Made by a program: the position numbers and the translations under genes. 64,000 nucleotides of DNA from Curvibacter microcysteis (GTDB lineage: Bacteria; Pseudomonadota; Gammaproteobacteria; Burkholderiales; Burkholderiaceae_C), in contig NZ_JAQSIO010000001.1 of assembly GCF_028649455.1 (NCBI RefSeq), positions 558,001 to 622,000 on the forward strand, written 5' to 3'. Shown here piece after piece: positions 1 through 9,535 of this stretch (its first letter is position 1; each line of letters begins with the position of its first letter). The notes below the pieces were generated by a model, which was not told the DNA's origin, ran no database searches, and saw only the letters and a list, made by a program, of their open reading frames with translations.

Positions 1-151
1 CCTGACTCCAGGACGGGCGGGACGCTGGTGCCCGCTCAGGGGGCGTCGGGCTCGCACAAGCGCCCAAGACCAGCCCTGCTGCCAGCACCAGGGCACGGCA
101 CCACAGGGGGTGGCGCGGCGCGCCCGGGAAAGCCCTGGAAATCATGTTCAT
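1..151 (-). CDS. Lipoprotein, N-terminal part only (runs off left edge)
   Basis: The first 50 codons of a minus-strand gene are present; the rest lies outside the window. The protein starts with a short basic segment, a hydrophobic stretch (about residues 20-31) and a lipobox LVLGAC with the lipidated cysteine at residue 32, followed by a Pro/Ala/Ser-rich segment typical of mature lipoproteins. An AGAGGA Shine-Dalgarno sits about 4 nt before the ATG at 151; a second in-frame ATG two codons later is possible. It begins 31 nt after lrgB on the same strand, so it may be the last gene of an lrgA-lrgB transcript. The function cannot be told from the visible part. Confidence 0.65.
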   Translation of the reverse strand, partial: MNMISRAFPGAPRHPLWCRALVLAAGLVLGACASPTPPERAPASRPSWSQ

Positions 152-182
152 TGCATCCTCTTGGGTTTGGAAAACACCGTCA

Positions 183-917
183 TCAGCCGCCGAAGGCGCG
201 CATCACGGCCAGCAGCAGCGGCATCAGCAAGGCCGTGGCCACGCCGTTCAAAGCCATGGCCAGGGCCGAAAAAGCACCTGCGGTTTCATGCACCTGCAGG
301 GCCCGTGCCGTGCCGATGGCATGGGCCGACAAGCCGACCGCAAAGCCGCGCACGGCGGGCTCTCGGATGCCGGCCCAGTTCAACAAGGGCCGAGCCATGA
401 TGGCGCCGGCAATGCCCGTCACGGCCACCGCCACCGCCGCCAGCGAAGGCAGGCCGCCGGCCTGCTCGGCCAGGGCCATGGCAATCGGCATGGTGGCCGA
501 CTTGGGCATCAAGGACATCCAGGTCTCACGGCTACCGCCCAGGGCCCAGGCGATGCCCCAGGCCGACACCATGGCCGTCAACGAGCCCACCAGCAAGGCC
601 AACAACACCGGGCGCCAGATGCGCCGCAACAGCGCCCATTGCCTGTACAAGGGCACCGCCAGCGCCACCGTGGCCGGGCCGATCAAGAAGTGAACGAACT
701 TGGCCCCCTCAAAGTAAGTGGGGTAAGGCGTGTCGGTGAGCCAAAGCACCGCGATGGTGAAGCTGGTGGCCGTCAGCACCGGGATCAAAAAAGGCAGGTA
801 GCCCGAGCGCCGGTAAAGCGCCAGCGCGCCCAGGTAGGCCAGCAAGGTCAGGCCCAGCCAGAGCAGCGGCGAGCGGCCCAAAAACACCCAGACTTCAAAC
901 AGGCCGGAAGGGTTCAT
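183..917 (-). CDS. lrgB: LrgB/CidB family membrane protein
   Basis: A 244-residue polytopic inner-membrane protein of the LrgB/CidB/YohK family, with about six to seven hydrophobic segments across the whole length. Conserved LrgB features are visible: PKSATMPIA near the middle and the glycine-rich stretch GLSAHAIGTARA towards the C-terminus. LrgA/LrgB pairs are described as holin/antiholin-like modulators of murein hydrolase activity and, in some organisms, as small organic acid (e.g. pyruvate or glycolate) transporters; which applies here is unknown. The ATG overlaps the lrgA stop codon as ATGA, indicating translational coupling, and fixes the start despite an open frame that continues upstream. 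Confidence 0.9.
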   Translation of the reverse strand: MNPSGLFEVWVFLGRSPLLWLGLTLLAYLGALALYRRSGYLPFLIPVLTATSFTIAVLWLTDTPYPTYFEGAKFVHFLIGPATVALAVPLYRQWALLRRIWRPVLLALLVGSLTAMVSAWGIAWALGGSRETWMSLMPKSATMPIAMALAEQAGGLPSLAAVAVAVTGIAGAIMARPLLNWAGIREPAVRGFAVGLSAHAIGTARALQVHETAGAFSALAMALNGVATALLMPLLLAVMRAFGG

Positions 918-1279
918 GCCAGCTCCTCGTCCAGCGCCGTGCCACTGCGGCGCAGCAGCCAGCGCAAGGTGAAGGCCGTGACCAGCAAGGTGATGGCCAC
1001 GCCTGCGACGCAGGCCACCAGGAAGGGCTGCCATTCCTGGGCCACCCGCCCCCAATGCATCATGACGCCGGTCACGGCGGGAATGAACAAGAGCATCAGG
1101 TTTTGCAGCAGGCCGCCCGCGGCTTGGCCCAGCCCCTCGGGCACATGACCGCGCCAGACCAGAAAGGCCGCCAACAGCACCATGCCCAACAAGGGCCCAG
1201 GCACCGGCAGGTGCAGGGCAAACACCAAGGCCTCGCCCAGCAGCTGCAGCAGAAAAAGGGTGGCCAGGCCGTGGATCAT
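914..1279 (-). CDS. lrgA: LrgA/CidA family membrane protein
   Basis: A 121-residue protein with four predicted membrane helices, the usual size for CidA/LrgA holin-like proteins. The family signature GPLLGMVLLA follows the first helix. The start is placed at the ATG giving MIHGLATLFLLQ, where family similarity begins; 29 upstream codons in frame lack membrane character and look non-coding. No strong ribosome binding site precedes it. It is the first gene of a coupled pair with lrgB (4-nt overlap). Upstream, 167 nt separate it from the metallopeptidase gene on the same strand. Confidence 0.88.
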   Translation of the reverse strand: MIHGLATLFLLQLLGEALVFALHLPVPGPLLGMVLLAAFLVWRGHVPEGLGQAAGGLLQNLMLLFIPAVTGVMMHWGRVAQEWQPFLVACVAGVAITLLVTAFTLRWLLRRSGTALDEELA

Positions 1280-1446
1280 GGAACGCCTTGGTGGTCGCGT
1301 TTGCGTGGACGAAGGATCCCCGGGGACGGCCCCGGGACGGACTGGCATTGTGCGGCAAGGTGGCACTCAGCGCTGGCGCTGGACGCCGCTGGAGGGAGGT
1401 GCAGAAGCCGCGAAATCATGGCAGACCAGCCGCGCCAGCCGCAGAC

Positions 1447-2490
1447 TCAATCCCAGTGCGGCAAGGCCACGTGGCGCAGCTGACCCCGGCGTTCAGCGTA
1501 ATCGGGCAGCACCGAGGCCACGGTGTCCCAGAAGCGCGGGCTGTGGTCCATCACGCGCAGGTGGGCCAGCTCGTGCGCGACCACATAGTCGATCACGGGC
1601 AGGCTGAAATGGATCAGGCGCCAATTGAGGCGGATGCTGCCATCGATGCGCGCGCTGCCCCAGCGCGTGCCAGCGTTGCTGAGCGCGAGCTTCTTCCACT
1701 GCACGCCCAACTGCGGCGCGAAGTGGTCCAGGCGCTGGATGAACAAGGCCTTGGCCTCGCGCATCAGGCAGGCCTGCACCGCGTCGCGAACCTGACTCTC
1801 CGCGGCCTGTGGGGGCAGGCCCAGCAGCAGCACCCGGGCCACGCCCTCGGCCTGGGCCTGCTCGGGGGCCAGCACCTGCAACTGGCCGCCGGGGGACTGG
1901 CCCGGGGACAGGGTCAGGCGCATGGGCTCGCCCAAAAAGGGCAGCTCCGCGCCATCGGTCCAACGCACCTGGGCTGCCGCTTGGCGCTGCTGGCGTTCGC
2001 GGGCCTCACCCAGCTTGCGCAAGATCCAGGCGCTTTTGCTCAGCAGCGCGGTGTCGACCTCGGCCAGCGTCACCCAGCGCGGCGCGCTGACCACCAGGCC
2101 ATCGGGCCCGACGACAAAGCCGATGCTGCGCCGACGCGCGCGCTTGAACAGGTAGGCCACCGTGCTGTCCTGCAAGCGCAGGGCCCGGTTGGCCTGCGGG
2201 TGCTGGAAGGCCATGGGCGCAATCACCTCGGCCAAGGGCTCGGCCGGCGCAGCCCCCGTCGGCCTGCGTGGCGACTTGGCCGGGCTGGGCGCGGTGGGGC
2301 CTGCCGGGGCAGCGACGGCAAACAAGTCCTCGCCCAAGGCCTGTGGTGGCGGCGTGCTGGCGCGGCGCTTTGGGGGCGCCGCGCGGCGCGGACGCGGCGC
2401 AGCTGTGGGCTGAGGCAGGGGCGTGGGGGCCGCCGCTGGCGCGCGCTCCCGCTCGAACAAGTCCAGCGTGAACTGCAGCAGTCGGTGCAT
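1447..2490 (-). CDS. YgjP-like (DUF45/SprT-like) zinc metallopeptidase
   Basis: 347 residues. The C-terminal two thirds is a YgjP/M48-like metallopeptidase domain: the zinc motif HELAH lies at residues 306-310, with a third ligand candidate at His316 in MDHSPRFW. The preceding block with TRWGSARIDGSIRLNW is typical of the family. Residues about 12-95 are an unusually long Ala/Pro/Arg-rich N-terminal extension. The biochemical substrate of the family is not established. The gene follows plsC by 26 nt on the same strand and ends the glyQ-glyS-gmhB-plsC block, an arrangement I know from other Burkholderiales. No clear Shine-Dalgarno precedes the ATG. Confidence 0.85.
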   Translation of the reverse strand: MHRLLQFTLDLFERERAPAAAPTPLPQPTAAPRPRRAAPPKRRASTPPPQALGEDLFAVAAPAGPTAPSPAKSPRRPTGAAPAEPLAEVIAPMAFQHPQANRALRLQDSTVAYLFKRARRRSIGFVVGPDGLVVSAPRWVTLAEVDTALLSKSAWILRKLGEARERQQRQAAAQVRWTDGAELPFLGEPMRLTLSPGQSPGGQLQVLAPEQAQAEGVARVLLLGLPPQAAESQVRDAVQACLMREAKALFIQRLDHFAPQLGVQWKKLALSNAGTRWGSARIDGSIRLNWRLIHFSLPVIDYVVAHELAHLRVMDHSPRFWDTVASVLPDYAERRGQLRHVALPHWD

Positions 2491-2516
2491 GGCGAAAACC
2501 GGCAGAGTGCTCGCCC

Positions 2517-3278
2517 TCAGGAGGGGGTCGAAGAGGCTGCCGGGCTGGCGTAGGCCTCGGGGTCGAGGCGGCGCATTTCGGCCTCGATCCAGGCCTCGAC
2601 CTCGCGCATCAGCTCATCGGGCTGGCGGCCTTGGCTGGGAATGGGCTTGCCAATCGACACCTCGACCAGGCCAGGACGCTTGATGAAGGCCTTGCGGGGC
2701 CAGCACTTGGCCGAGGTCACGGCGACGGGGATCACGGGCGCGCCGGTCTCGATGGCCAGTCGGGTGCCGCCGCTCTTGTACTGGCCTTTTTGCCCGCGCG
2801 GAATGCGCGTGCCTTCGGGGAACATGATGATCCAGATGCCCTGGGCCAGCAGGCGTTTGCCCTGGGCCACCACCTTGTTGAAGGCCTGGGCCCGCTGGCT
2901 GCGGTCAATGTGGATCATGTCCAGCCGACCCATGGCCCAGCCGAAAAACGGCACGTACAGCAGCTCTTTCTTGAACACATAGGCCAGCGGGTGCGGCATC
3001 AGCGTGGGCATCAAGAAGGTCTCAAAAGTGGACTGGTGCTTGACCAGCAAAATGGCCGGCGCGGTCTCGCCCACGGGCAGGTTCTCACGGCCGATGACCT
3101 TGACCTGGATGCCCAGGATGACGCGGGCGCCATCGGTGGCCCAGCGCAGCCAGCGCACCGCCATCCACCACAGGGGCTTGCCGCGGCGCCAGATCGAGGC
3201 CACCAGCATGATCAGGGCCCAGGGCATGACAGTGACCAGCATCCACAAGGCATGCAAGATGGAACGCAACAAGGACAT
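2517..3278 (-). CDS. plsC: 1-acylglycerol-3-phosphate O-acyltransferase (PlsC)
   Basis: 253 residues. It transfers an acyl chain to the sn-2 position of lysophosphatidic acid to form phosphatidic acid at the inner membrane. An N-terminal membrane segment (about residues 5-30) is followed by the acyltransferase domain. The catalytic block reads KHQSTFETF, with Glu at the place where the textbook HX4D motif has Asp; to my knowledge related betaproteobacterial proteins share this variant. The substrate-binding motif FPEGTR is intact. The start is the ATG giving MSLLRSILHAL; an upstream TTG would add nine residues but sits before a weaker context. It lies 54 nt after gmhB. Confidence 0.9.
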   Translation of the reverse strand: MSLLRSILHALWMLVTVMPWALIMLVASIWRRGKPLWWMAVRWLRWATDGARVILGIQVKVIGRENLPVGETAPAILLVKHQSTFETFLMPTLMPHPLAYVFKKELLYVPFFGWAMGRLDMIHIDRSQRAQAFNKVVAQGKRLLAQGIWIIMFPEGTRIPRGQKGQYKSGGTRLAIETGAPVIPVAVTSAKCWPRKAFIKRPGLVEVSIGKPIPSQGRQPDELMREVEAWIEAEMRRLDPEAYASPAASSTPS

Positions 3279-3332
3279 GGGGACTTTCTCGGAGAGGAAA
3301 CTCAAACAAACAGGGCCACGGCAAGCGCCGGG

Positions 3333-3905
3333 TCAGGCCAATTGGGCCTGGCGCTGGGCCTCGCGCGCCAGGATGTGGTCGGCAAACGCGCCCACATCGG
3401 CGTGCACCCGGGTGCCGGGCGGAAAGGTGTCGGGCAGGGAACGGTCGCGCCACTCGGCACCCAAGCCGGTCAGCACCAGGTGGGGCTCACAGCCCGCCGC
3501 GTGACCGGCCTGCAAATCGCGCAAGCTGTCGCCCGCCATGGGCACGCCCTGGAGGCTGATGCCATAACGCTCGCCAATTTGCTCGAACAGGCCGGGCAAG
3601 GGCATGCGGCAGCGGCATTCCTCTTCGGGCCCGTGGGGGCAGAAGAACACCGCCTCCACCCGGCCACCGGCTGCCGCCAGCAGTTTGTGCATCTTGGCGT
3701 GCATGGCATTGACCTGGGCCATGTCAAACAAGCCCCGGCCCAGACCGCCCTGGTTGGACACCACCACGACCTGGAAGCCGCCATGGTTGAGGCGGGCAAT
3801 CGCCTCCAGCACGCCCGGCAGGGGCAGCCATTCCTCAGGGCTCTTCACGAAGTCGTCACTGCTTTCGTTGATCGTGCCGTCGCGGTCAAGAATGACGAGT
3901 TTCAT
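3333..3905 (-). CDS. gmhB: D-glycero-beta-D-manno-heptose-1,7-bisphosphate 7-phosphatase
   Basis: 190 residues, HAD superfamily, histidinol-phosphatase/GmhB subclass. It dephosphorylates heptose 1,7-bisphosphate during ADP-heptose synthesis for LPS inner core. The nucleophile motif DRDGTIN lies at residues 7-13, motif II is VVSNQGG, and a zinc-binding cysteine/histidine cluster (CPHGPEEECRC) is visible, as in GmhB. An AGGAG site lies upstream of the ATG. It is located 25 nt after glyS and 54 nt before plsC on the same strand, joining glycyl-tRNA synthesis and envelope lipid genes in one transcript-like block. Confidence 0.92.
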   Translation of the reverse strand: MKLVILDRDGTINESSDDFVKSPEEWLPLPGVLEAIARLNHGGFQVVVVSNQGGLGRGLFDMAQVNAMHAKMHKLLAAAGGRVEAVFFCPHGPEEECRCRMPLPGLFEQIGERYGISLQGVPMAGDSLRDLQAGHAAGCEPHLVLTGLGAEWRDRSLPDTFPPGTRVHADVGAFADHILAREAQRQAQLA

Positions 3906-3930
3906 AGCAGGCTCCTGAGGTCGGTGGGAC

Positions 3931-6051
3931 TTAGCTGGCCAGGCGGGCCAGATCGGCCACGCGGTTCATGGCCTCGTGCAGGGTCTTGAGCAGGCCCTGG
4001 CGGTTCAGGCGCAGGTCGGTCTCTTCGGCGTTCACCATCACGCCGTCAAAGAAGGCGTCGACCGGCGCGCGCAGCGCGGCCAAAGCCTGCAGCGATGCGG
4101 TGTAGTCACCGGCCTCGAACTGCTGGTTGGCCCCCGGCACGGTGGCTTGCAGCGCGGCATAGAGCGCTTGCTCGGCCGGCTCCTTGAGCAGCACGGGGCT
4201 GACGTGGGCGTCGACTTCGCCCGCCTTCTTGAGGATGTTGCTGACGCGCTTGTTGGCGGCCGCCAGGGCGGCGGCTTCGGGCAGGGCCGCGAAGGCGCGC
4301 ACCGCCTCCAGGCGCTGGGCCACGTCGGACAGGCGCTGCGGGCGCAGGGCCAGCACGGCGTCGACTTCCTGGGCGCTGAAGCCCTGCTCGCGCAGGCCAC
4401 CGGCCAGGCGGTCGTAGATGAAGTCGGCCAGGGCCGGGGTGGCGTCGGTGATCTTGTCGCCGAATGCGGGCACGGCGCTGCTCAACAGGGCCGACAGCGA
4501 CAGCGGCAGTTGTTGGTCGATCAACATGCGCACCACGCCCAGGGCGTGCCGGCGCAGGGCAAACGGGTCTTTGTCGCCGGTGGGCAGGTTGCCAATGCCG
4601 AACATGCCGGTCAGGGTTTCGAGCTTGTCGGCCAGGGCCACCACCAGGCCCACCGTGCCGCGGGGCAGGCTGTCGCCAGCAAAACGGGGCTTGTAGTGGT
4701 CTTCGATGGCGTCGGCCACGGCTTCGGGCAGCCCATCGTTGAGCGCGTAGTAGCGGCCCATGGTGCCTTGCAGCTCGGGGAACTCGCCCACCATGTCGGT
4801 CACCAGGTCGGTCTTGGCCAGTTGGGCGGCCAGGTCGGCTTGTTCGACCAGGGTGGCGTCGCCCAGCTGAGCGGCAATGGCGCGGGCGATGTGGCGCACG
4901 CGTTCGACGCGCTCGCCCTGGGTGCCCAGCTTGTTGTGATAAACCACTTTGCCCAGGCCTTCAACGCGCGAAGCCAGGGTCTTTTTGCGGTCTTGGTCGA
5001 AGAAGAACTTGGCGTCGGCCAGGCGCGGGCGCACCACGCGCTCGTTGCCGCCAATCACCGCGCTGGCGTCGTCGGGGCTGATGTTGCTGACCACCAGGAA
5101 CTGGTGGGTCAGCTTGCCGGCCGCGTCGAGCAGGGGGAAGTACTTCTGGTTGGCCTTCATCGTGAGGATCAGGCACTCCTGCGGCACGTCCAGGAACTGG
5201 GTTTCGAAGGCGCAGACCAGCACATTGGGGCGTTCGACCAGGGCCGTCACCTCATCGAGCAAGGCCTCGTCTTCAATGGGGCGCACGCCGCCACCGATCT
5301 GGGCGGCCCGCTCGGCCAACTGGCGCGCGATCTCGGCGCGGCGCTCGGCAAAGCTGGCGATCACGGCACCGTCGCGGCGCAGGGTCTCAGCGTAGTCATC
5401 GGCGTGGGCCAGGGTGACCACCGGCTTGGCGGCTTCAAAGCGGTGGCCCTGGGTGGTGTTGCCTGCCGTCAGGCCCAACACCTTGAGCGGTACCACGCTG
5501 CTGCCATGCAGGGCCACCAGGCCGTGCGCGGGGCGCACAAAATGGACGCTGGTCCAGCCCGGCAGCTCGCAATCGGCTTCGAGCTGGTAGGTCATGACCT
5601 TGGGGATGGGCAGCTTGGCCAGCGACTCTTCCAGCGCTTTTTGCAGCCCGGCTTGCAGCGCGGCGCCAGGCACCACGCTGTCGTAGAACAAGGCTTCGGC
5701 CTTGCCATCGGGGGCGCGCTTGAGGCCGGCCACGGCCGAGGCGTCGGCGCCCAGTGCGGCCAGCTTTTTGAGCAGGGCCGGCGTGGCGTTGCCAGCGGCG
5801 TCCAGGCCCACGCTCACCGGCATGAGCTTTTGCTGCACGGCACGGTCAGCCGCTTGGGGCGCGACCTGGGTGATGTGGGCGGCCAGGCGGCGCGGCGAGG
5901 CGTAGGCGGTGACCACGCTGTCGGCGCTGCTCAGGCCCTGGGCCTTGAGTTGCTCGGCCAGCACGTTGGCAAAGGCCTCGCCCAGCTTCTTCAAAGCCTT
6001 GGGCGGGAGTTCTTCGACAAACAGTTCAACGAGAAGGTTTTGGTGGCTCAT
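3931..6051 (-). CDS. glyS: Glycine--tRNA ligase beta subunit
   Basis: 706 residues, the standard length of the beta subunit of the bacterial alpha2beta2 glycyl-tRNA synthetase. The N-terminus (LLVELFVEELPPKALKK) is characteristic. The subunit recognises tRNA-Gly and is needed with the alpha subunit for charging. The C-terminal part carries the anticodon-binding-like region. It lies 30 nt downstream of glyQ on the same strand and is clearly co-transcribed with it. Nothing unusual was seen. Confidence 0.97.
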   Translation of the reverse strand: MSHQNLLVELFVEELPPKALKKLGEAFANVLAEQLKAQGLSSADSVVTAYASPRRLAAHITQVAPQAADRAVQQKLMPVSVGLDAAGNATPALLKKLAALGADASAVAGLKRAPDGKAEALFYDSVVPGAALQAGLQKALEESLAKLPIPKVMTYQLEADCELPGWTSVHFVRPAHGLVALHGSSVVPLKVLGLTAGNTTQGHRFEAAKPVVTLAHADDYAETLRRDGAVIASFAERRAEIARQLAERAAQIGGGVRPIEDEALLDEVTALVERPNVLVCAFETQFLDVPQECLILTMKANQKYFPLLDAAGKLTHQFLVVSNISPDDASAVIGGNERVVRPRLADAKFFFDQDRKKTLASRVEGLGKVVYHNKLGTQGERVERVRHIARAIAAQLGDATLVEQADLAAQLAKTDLVTDMVGEFPELQGTMGRYYALNDGLPEAVADAIEDHYKPRFAGDSLPRGTVGLVVALADKLETLTGMFGIGNLPTGDKDPFALRRHALGVVRMLIDQQLPLSLSALLSSAVPAFGDKITDATPALADFIYDRLAGGLREQGFSAQEVDAVLALRPQRLSDVAQRLEAVRAFAALPEAAALAAANKRVSNILKKAGEVDAHVSPVLLKEPAEQALYAALQATVPGANQQFEAGDYTASLQALAALRAPVDAFFDGVMVNAEETDLRLNRQGLLKTLHEAMNRVADLARLAS

Positions 6052-6081
6052 GTCGGGTTCTTTCGCTTCGTCCGGGCGCGC

Positions 6082-6987
6082 TCAGGCGGTCTTCTTCGTC
6101 ATTTGGTCAACCCATTCGCGCGGGGCCATGGGGAAGCCCAGGCGCTCGCGGCTCTCGTAATAGGCTTGGGCCACGGCGCGGGCCAGGTTGCGGATGCGGC
6201 CGATGTAGGCGGCGCGCTCGGTGACCGAGATGGCGCCACGCGCATCCAGCAGGTTGAAGGTGTGGGCGGCCTTGAGCACTTGCTCATAGGCCGGCAGGGC
6301 GAGTTGCTGTTCGATCAGGTACTTGGCCTGCTTTTCGTGCGCGCTGAAGGCGGTGAACAAAAACTCGGCGTCACTGTGCTCGAAGTTGTAGGTCGACTGC
6401 TCGACTTCGTTCTGGTGATAGACATCGCCATAGCTCAGGGTGTCGGTCCACTTGAGGTTGTAGACGTTGTCCACGCCCTGCAGGTACATGGCCAAGCGCT
6501 CCAGGCCGTAGGTGATTTCACCGGTGATGGGCTTGCAATCGATGCCACCCACTTGCTGGAAGTAAGTGAACTGCGTCACTTCCATGCCGTTGAGCCAGAC
6601 TTCCCAGCCCAGGCCCCAGGCACCCAGGGTGGGGTTCTCCCAGTCGTCTTCGACAAAGCGGATGTCGTTCTTCTTGAGATCAAAGCCCAGGGCTTCGAGG
6701 CTGCCCAGGTACAGCTCCAGGATGTTGCTGGGCGCGGGCTTGAGCACCACTTGGTACTGGTAGTAATGCTGCAGGCGGTTGGGGTTTTCGCCGTAACGGC
6801 CGTCCTTGGGACGGCGGCTGGGCTGCACGTAGGCGGCCTTCCAGGGCTCCGGGCCCAGGGCGCGCAAGAAGGTGGCGGTGTGCGAGGTCCCTGCCCCGAC
6901 TTCCATGTCATAGGGCTGCAACAACGCGCAGCCCTGGGCGTCCCAGTAGGACTGCAGCTTCAGAATGATTTGCTGAAAGGTCAACAT
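6082..6987 (-). CDS. glyQ: Glycine--tRNA ligase alpha subunit
   Basis: 301 residues, class II catalytic subunit of heterotetrameric glycyl-tRNA synthetase, forming glycyl-adenylate and charging tRNA-Gly. Family hallmarks are visible: the N-terminal [28 protein letters not shown], and the block [19 protein letters not shown]. The open frame extends 55 codons further upstream but the family start is this ATG; the extension has no homolog-like character. First gene of the glyQ-glyS-gmhB-plsC-metallopeptidase series. The upstream space to the asparaginase gene contains the latter's terminator. Confidence 0.96.
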   Translation of the reverse strand: MLTFQQIILKLQSYWDAQGCALLQPYDMEVGAGTSHTATFLRALGPEPWKAAYVQPSRRPKDGRYGENPNRLQHYYQYQVVLKPAPSNILELYLGSLEALGFDLKKNDIRFVEDDWENPTLGAWGLGWEVWLNGMEVTQFTYFQQVGGIDCKPITGEITYGLERLAMYLQGVDNVYNLKWTDTLSYGDVYHQNEVEQSTYNFEHSDAEFLFTAFSAHEKQAKYLIEQQLALPAYEQVLKAAHTFNLLDARGAISVTERAAYIGRIRNLARAVAQAYYESRERLGFPMAPREWVDQMTKKTA

Positions 6988-7132
6988 GACGGTGGGCCCT
7001 GCTGAACAGGACCTGGGCAAAGAGGTGAATGAGGCGCTGGCGCCCGGACCAGCCCGAGCGCGCATGCAAACCCCTGATTTTACGGCCCGCCAGCCCGGTG
7101 GCCGCGCCCGGGCCTGGAGGCACCACAAAATG

Positions 7133-7164
7133 AAAAAGGCCGGCCCGCTCACGAGCGGCCGGCC
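7133..7164 (-). terminator. Rho-independent terminator of the asparaginase gene
   Basis: A strong GC hairpin (GGCCGG arm at 7138-7143 pairing with CCGGCC at 7159-7164, plus an inner CCGC/GCGG stem around TCACGA) is followed on the minus strand by a T tract (complement of AAAAA at 7133-7137). It lies 40 nt after the asparaginase stop codon. Confidence 0.8.
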
Positions 7165-7203
7165 TGGACAAGCGACCCGCGCCAGGGCGGGCCGACTGGG
7201 GGA

Positions 7204-8358
<1,155 letters not shown>

Positions 8359-8406
8359 CTATGAGAACAGGGTCCGATTCCGCTGCGAAATATCAACCGC
8401 AGGGTA

Positions 8407-8419
8407 TGAGTTAAATTCA
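8407..8419. promoter_or_regulatory. Candidate LysR-type box (T-N11-A) between ansB and lysR
   Basis: A short dyad TGAG-TTAAA-TTCA fits the T-N11-A consensus of LysR-type operators and lies 49 nt before the lysR start and about 130 nt before the asparaginase start. A second inverted repeat, TGAAGC / GCTTCA, spans 8302-8327. Position and symmetry are suggestive only. Confidence 0.3.
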
Positions 8420-8468
8420 CACCCCACGCCACCCGAGTGCTTTTTCCGACCGACTGCCCCACCCACCC

Positions 8469-9407
8469 ATGAACCTGCGCCAGCTCGAAGTTTTCCAAGC
8501 CGTGCTGCAAACCGGCAACATGAGTGCCGCCGCACGCCTGCTGTGCATCACCCCTTCGGCGGTCAGCAAAGCCGTGGCCCACACCGAGCTGCAGCTGGGC
8601 TACCGCCTTTTCACGCGCAGCCCCGCCGGGCTGAGCCCCACGCCCGAAGCTCGGGTGCTGGCCATGGAGTCGGCCAGCATCCACCGCCAGCTCGATGGTC
8701 TGCGCCGCACCGCCCGCAACCTGGGCCGCAGCGACACCGGCCTGGTGCGGCTGGCCGCCATCCCGGCCATCACCCACGAATTCCTGCCTGAGGTGCTGCA
8801 ACTGCACGCCCAGCGCCACCCCCAGGTCGGCATCGAGGTGCGCACCTTGAACCAGGACCAGATGGCCCAGGCCCTGCTGACGCACAGCGTGGACTTCTGC
8901 CTGGGCTACTACCCGCACCCGCACCCCCAGATCAGCAGCGACTTGCTGGTCAGCGGCCGCCTGTTCCTGGCCGTGACGCGGGCCCTGTGGGACAGCTGCC
9001 CACCCAGCCCCGGCCCCCGCCCGCACGCGCGCCTGGCCCACATCCCGGTGATCCGCTTGGTGGGCGACGACCCGATGCGCCAGGCCATTGACGAGCTGTC
9101 GCAACGCCTGCAGGCCGCGGCCGGCCCTGGCATCCAGGTGCAAACCTCGCGCCTGGCACTGGAGCTGGTGCGCCGGGGCATGGGTTGGACCGTGGTGGAC
9201 TTCCTGACCGCGCGCCACCTGGACCCGGCCACGCTGCTGACCCTGGAACTGCACGAGCTGCCGCCCATGTCGCTGTACAGCTACCACGCCAGCGCCAACC
9301 CGCCAGGGCAGCAAGCCCAGCGCATGCTCGGCCTGATGCCAGCCCTGCTGCACCAGGCCTTGTCGGTGGAGGGCCAGGCGCGCCCTGCGATCAACAACCC
9401 CCCGTGA
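8469..9407 (+). CDS. LysR family transcriptional regulator
   Basis: 312 residues. The N-terminal winged helix-turn-helix (residues 1-60, with NMSAAARLLCITPSAVSKAV) is followed by the periplasmic-binding-protein-like effector domain. It is transcribed away from the asparaginase gene with 194 nt between the two starts, the classic arrangement of a LysR regulator and its target; control of the asparaginase by an amino acid is the simplest reading but is not shown. There is no clear ribosome binding site. The HTH reads 'ITPSAVSKAVAHTE', where Ala/His partly replace the more usual RxE positions. Confidence 0.88.
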   Translation: MNLRQLEVFQAVLQTGNMSAAARLLCITPSAVSKAVAHTELQLGYRLFTRSPAGLSPTPEARVLAMESASIHRQLDGLRRTARNLGRSDTGLVRLAAIPAITHEFLPEVLQLHAQRHPQVGIEVRTLNQDQMAQALLTHSVDFCLGYYPHPHPQISSDLLVSGRLFLAVTRALWDSCPPSPGPRPHARLAHIPVIRLVGDDPMRQAIDELSQRLQAAAGPGIQVQTSRLALELVRRGMGWTVVDFLTARHLDPATLLTLELHELPPMSLYSYHASANPPGQQAQRMLGLMPALLHQALSVEGQARPAINNPP

Positions 9408-9535
9408 AGGCCTGGCGAAGACAAAGGGGCTGGCTCTCCAGCGACAGGCAGCGCAAAATCACCCCACTTTGGATGAGCGGCAAGGCCCTGCGCCCCCCGC
9501 CAGCCACAGCACGACACACTGAAAAGGGAAAGAGC

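Noticed and set aside
3976-7005. A 1009-codon plus-strand open frame antisense to glyS and glyQ
   Set aside because: It is the complement frame of two certain genes in GC-rich DNA. The translation is His/Gln/Gly-rich with no domain and no ribosome binding site.
9185-9535. Upstream extension of the protease frame into the LysR gene
   Set aside because: The 117 extra codons overlap the LysR coding sequence in another frame; the lipobox signal and AAGGG site define the start at 9536.
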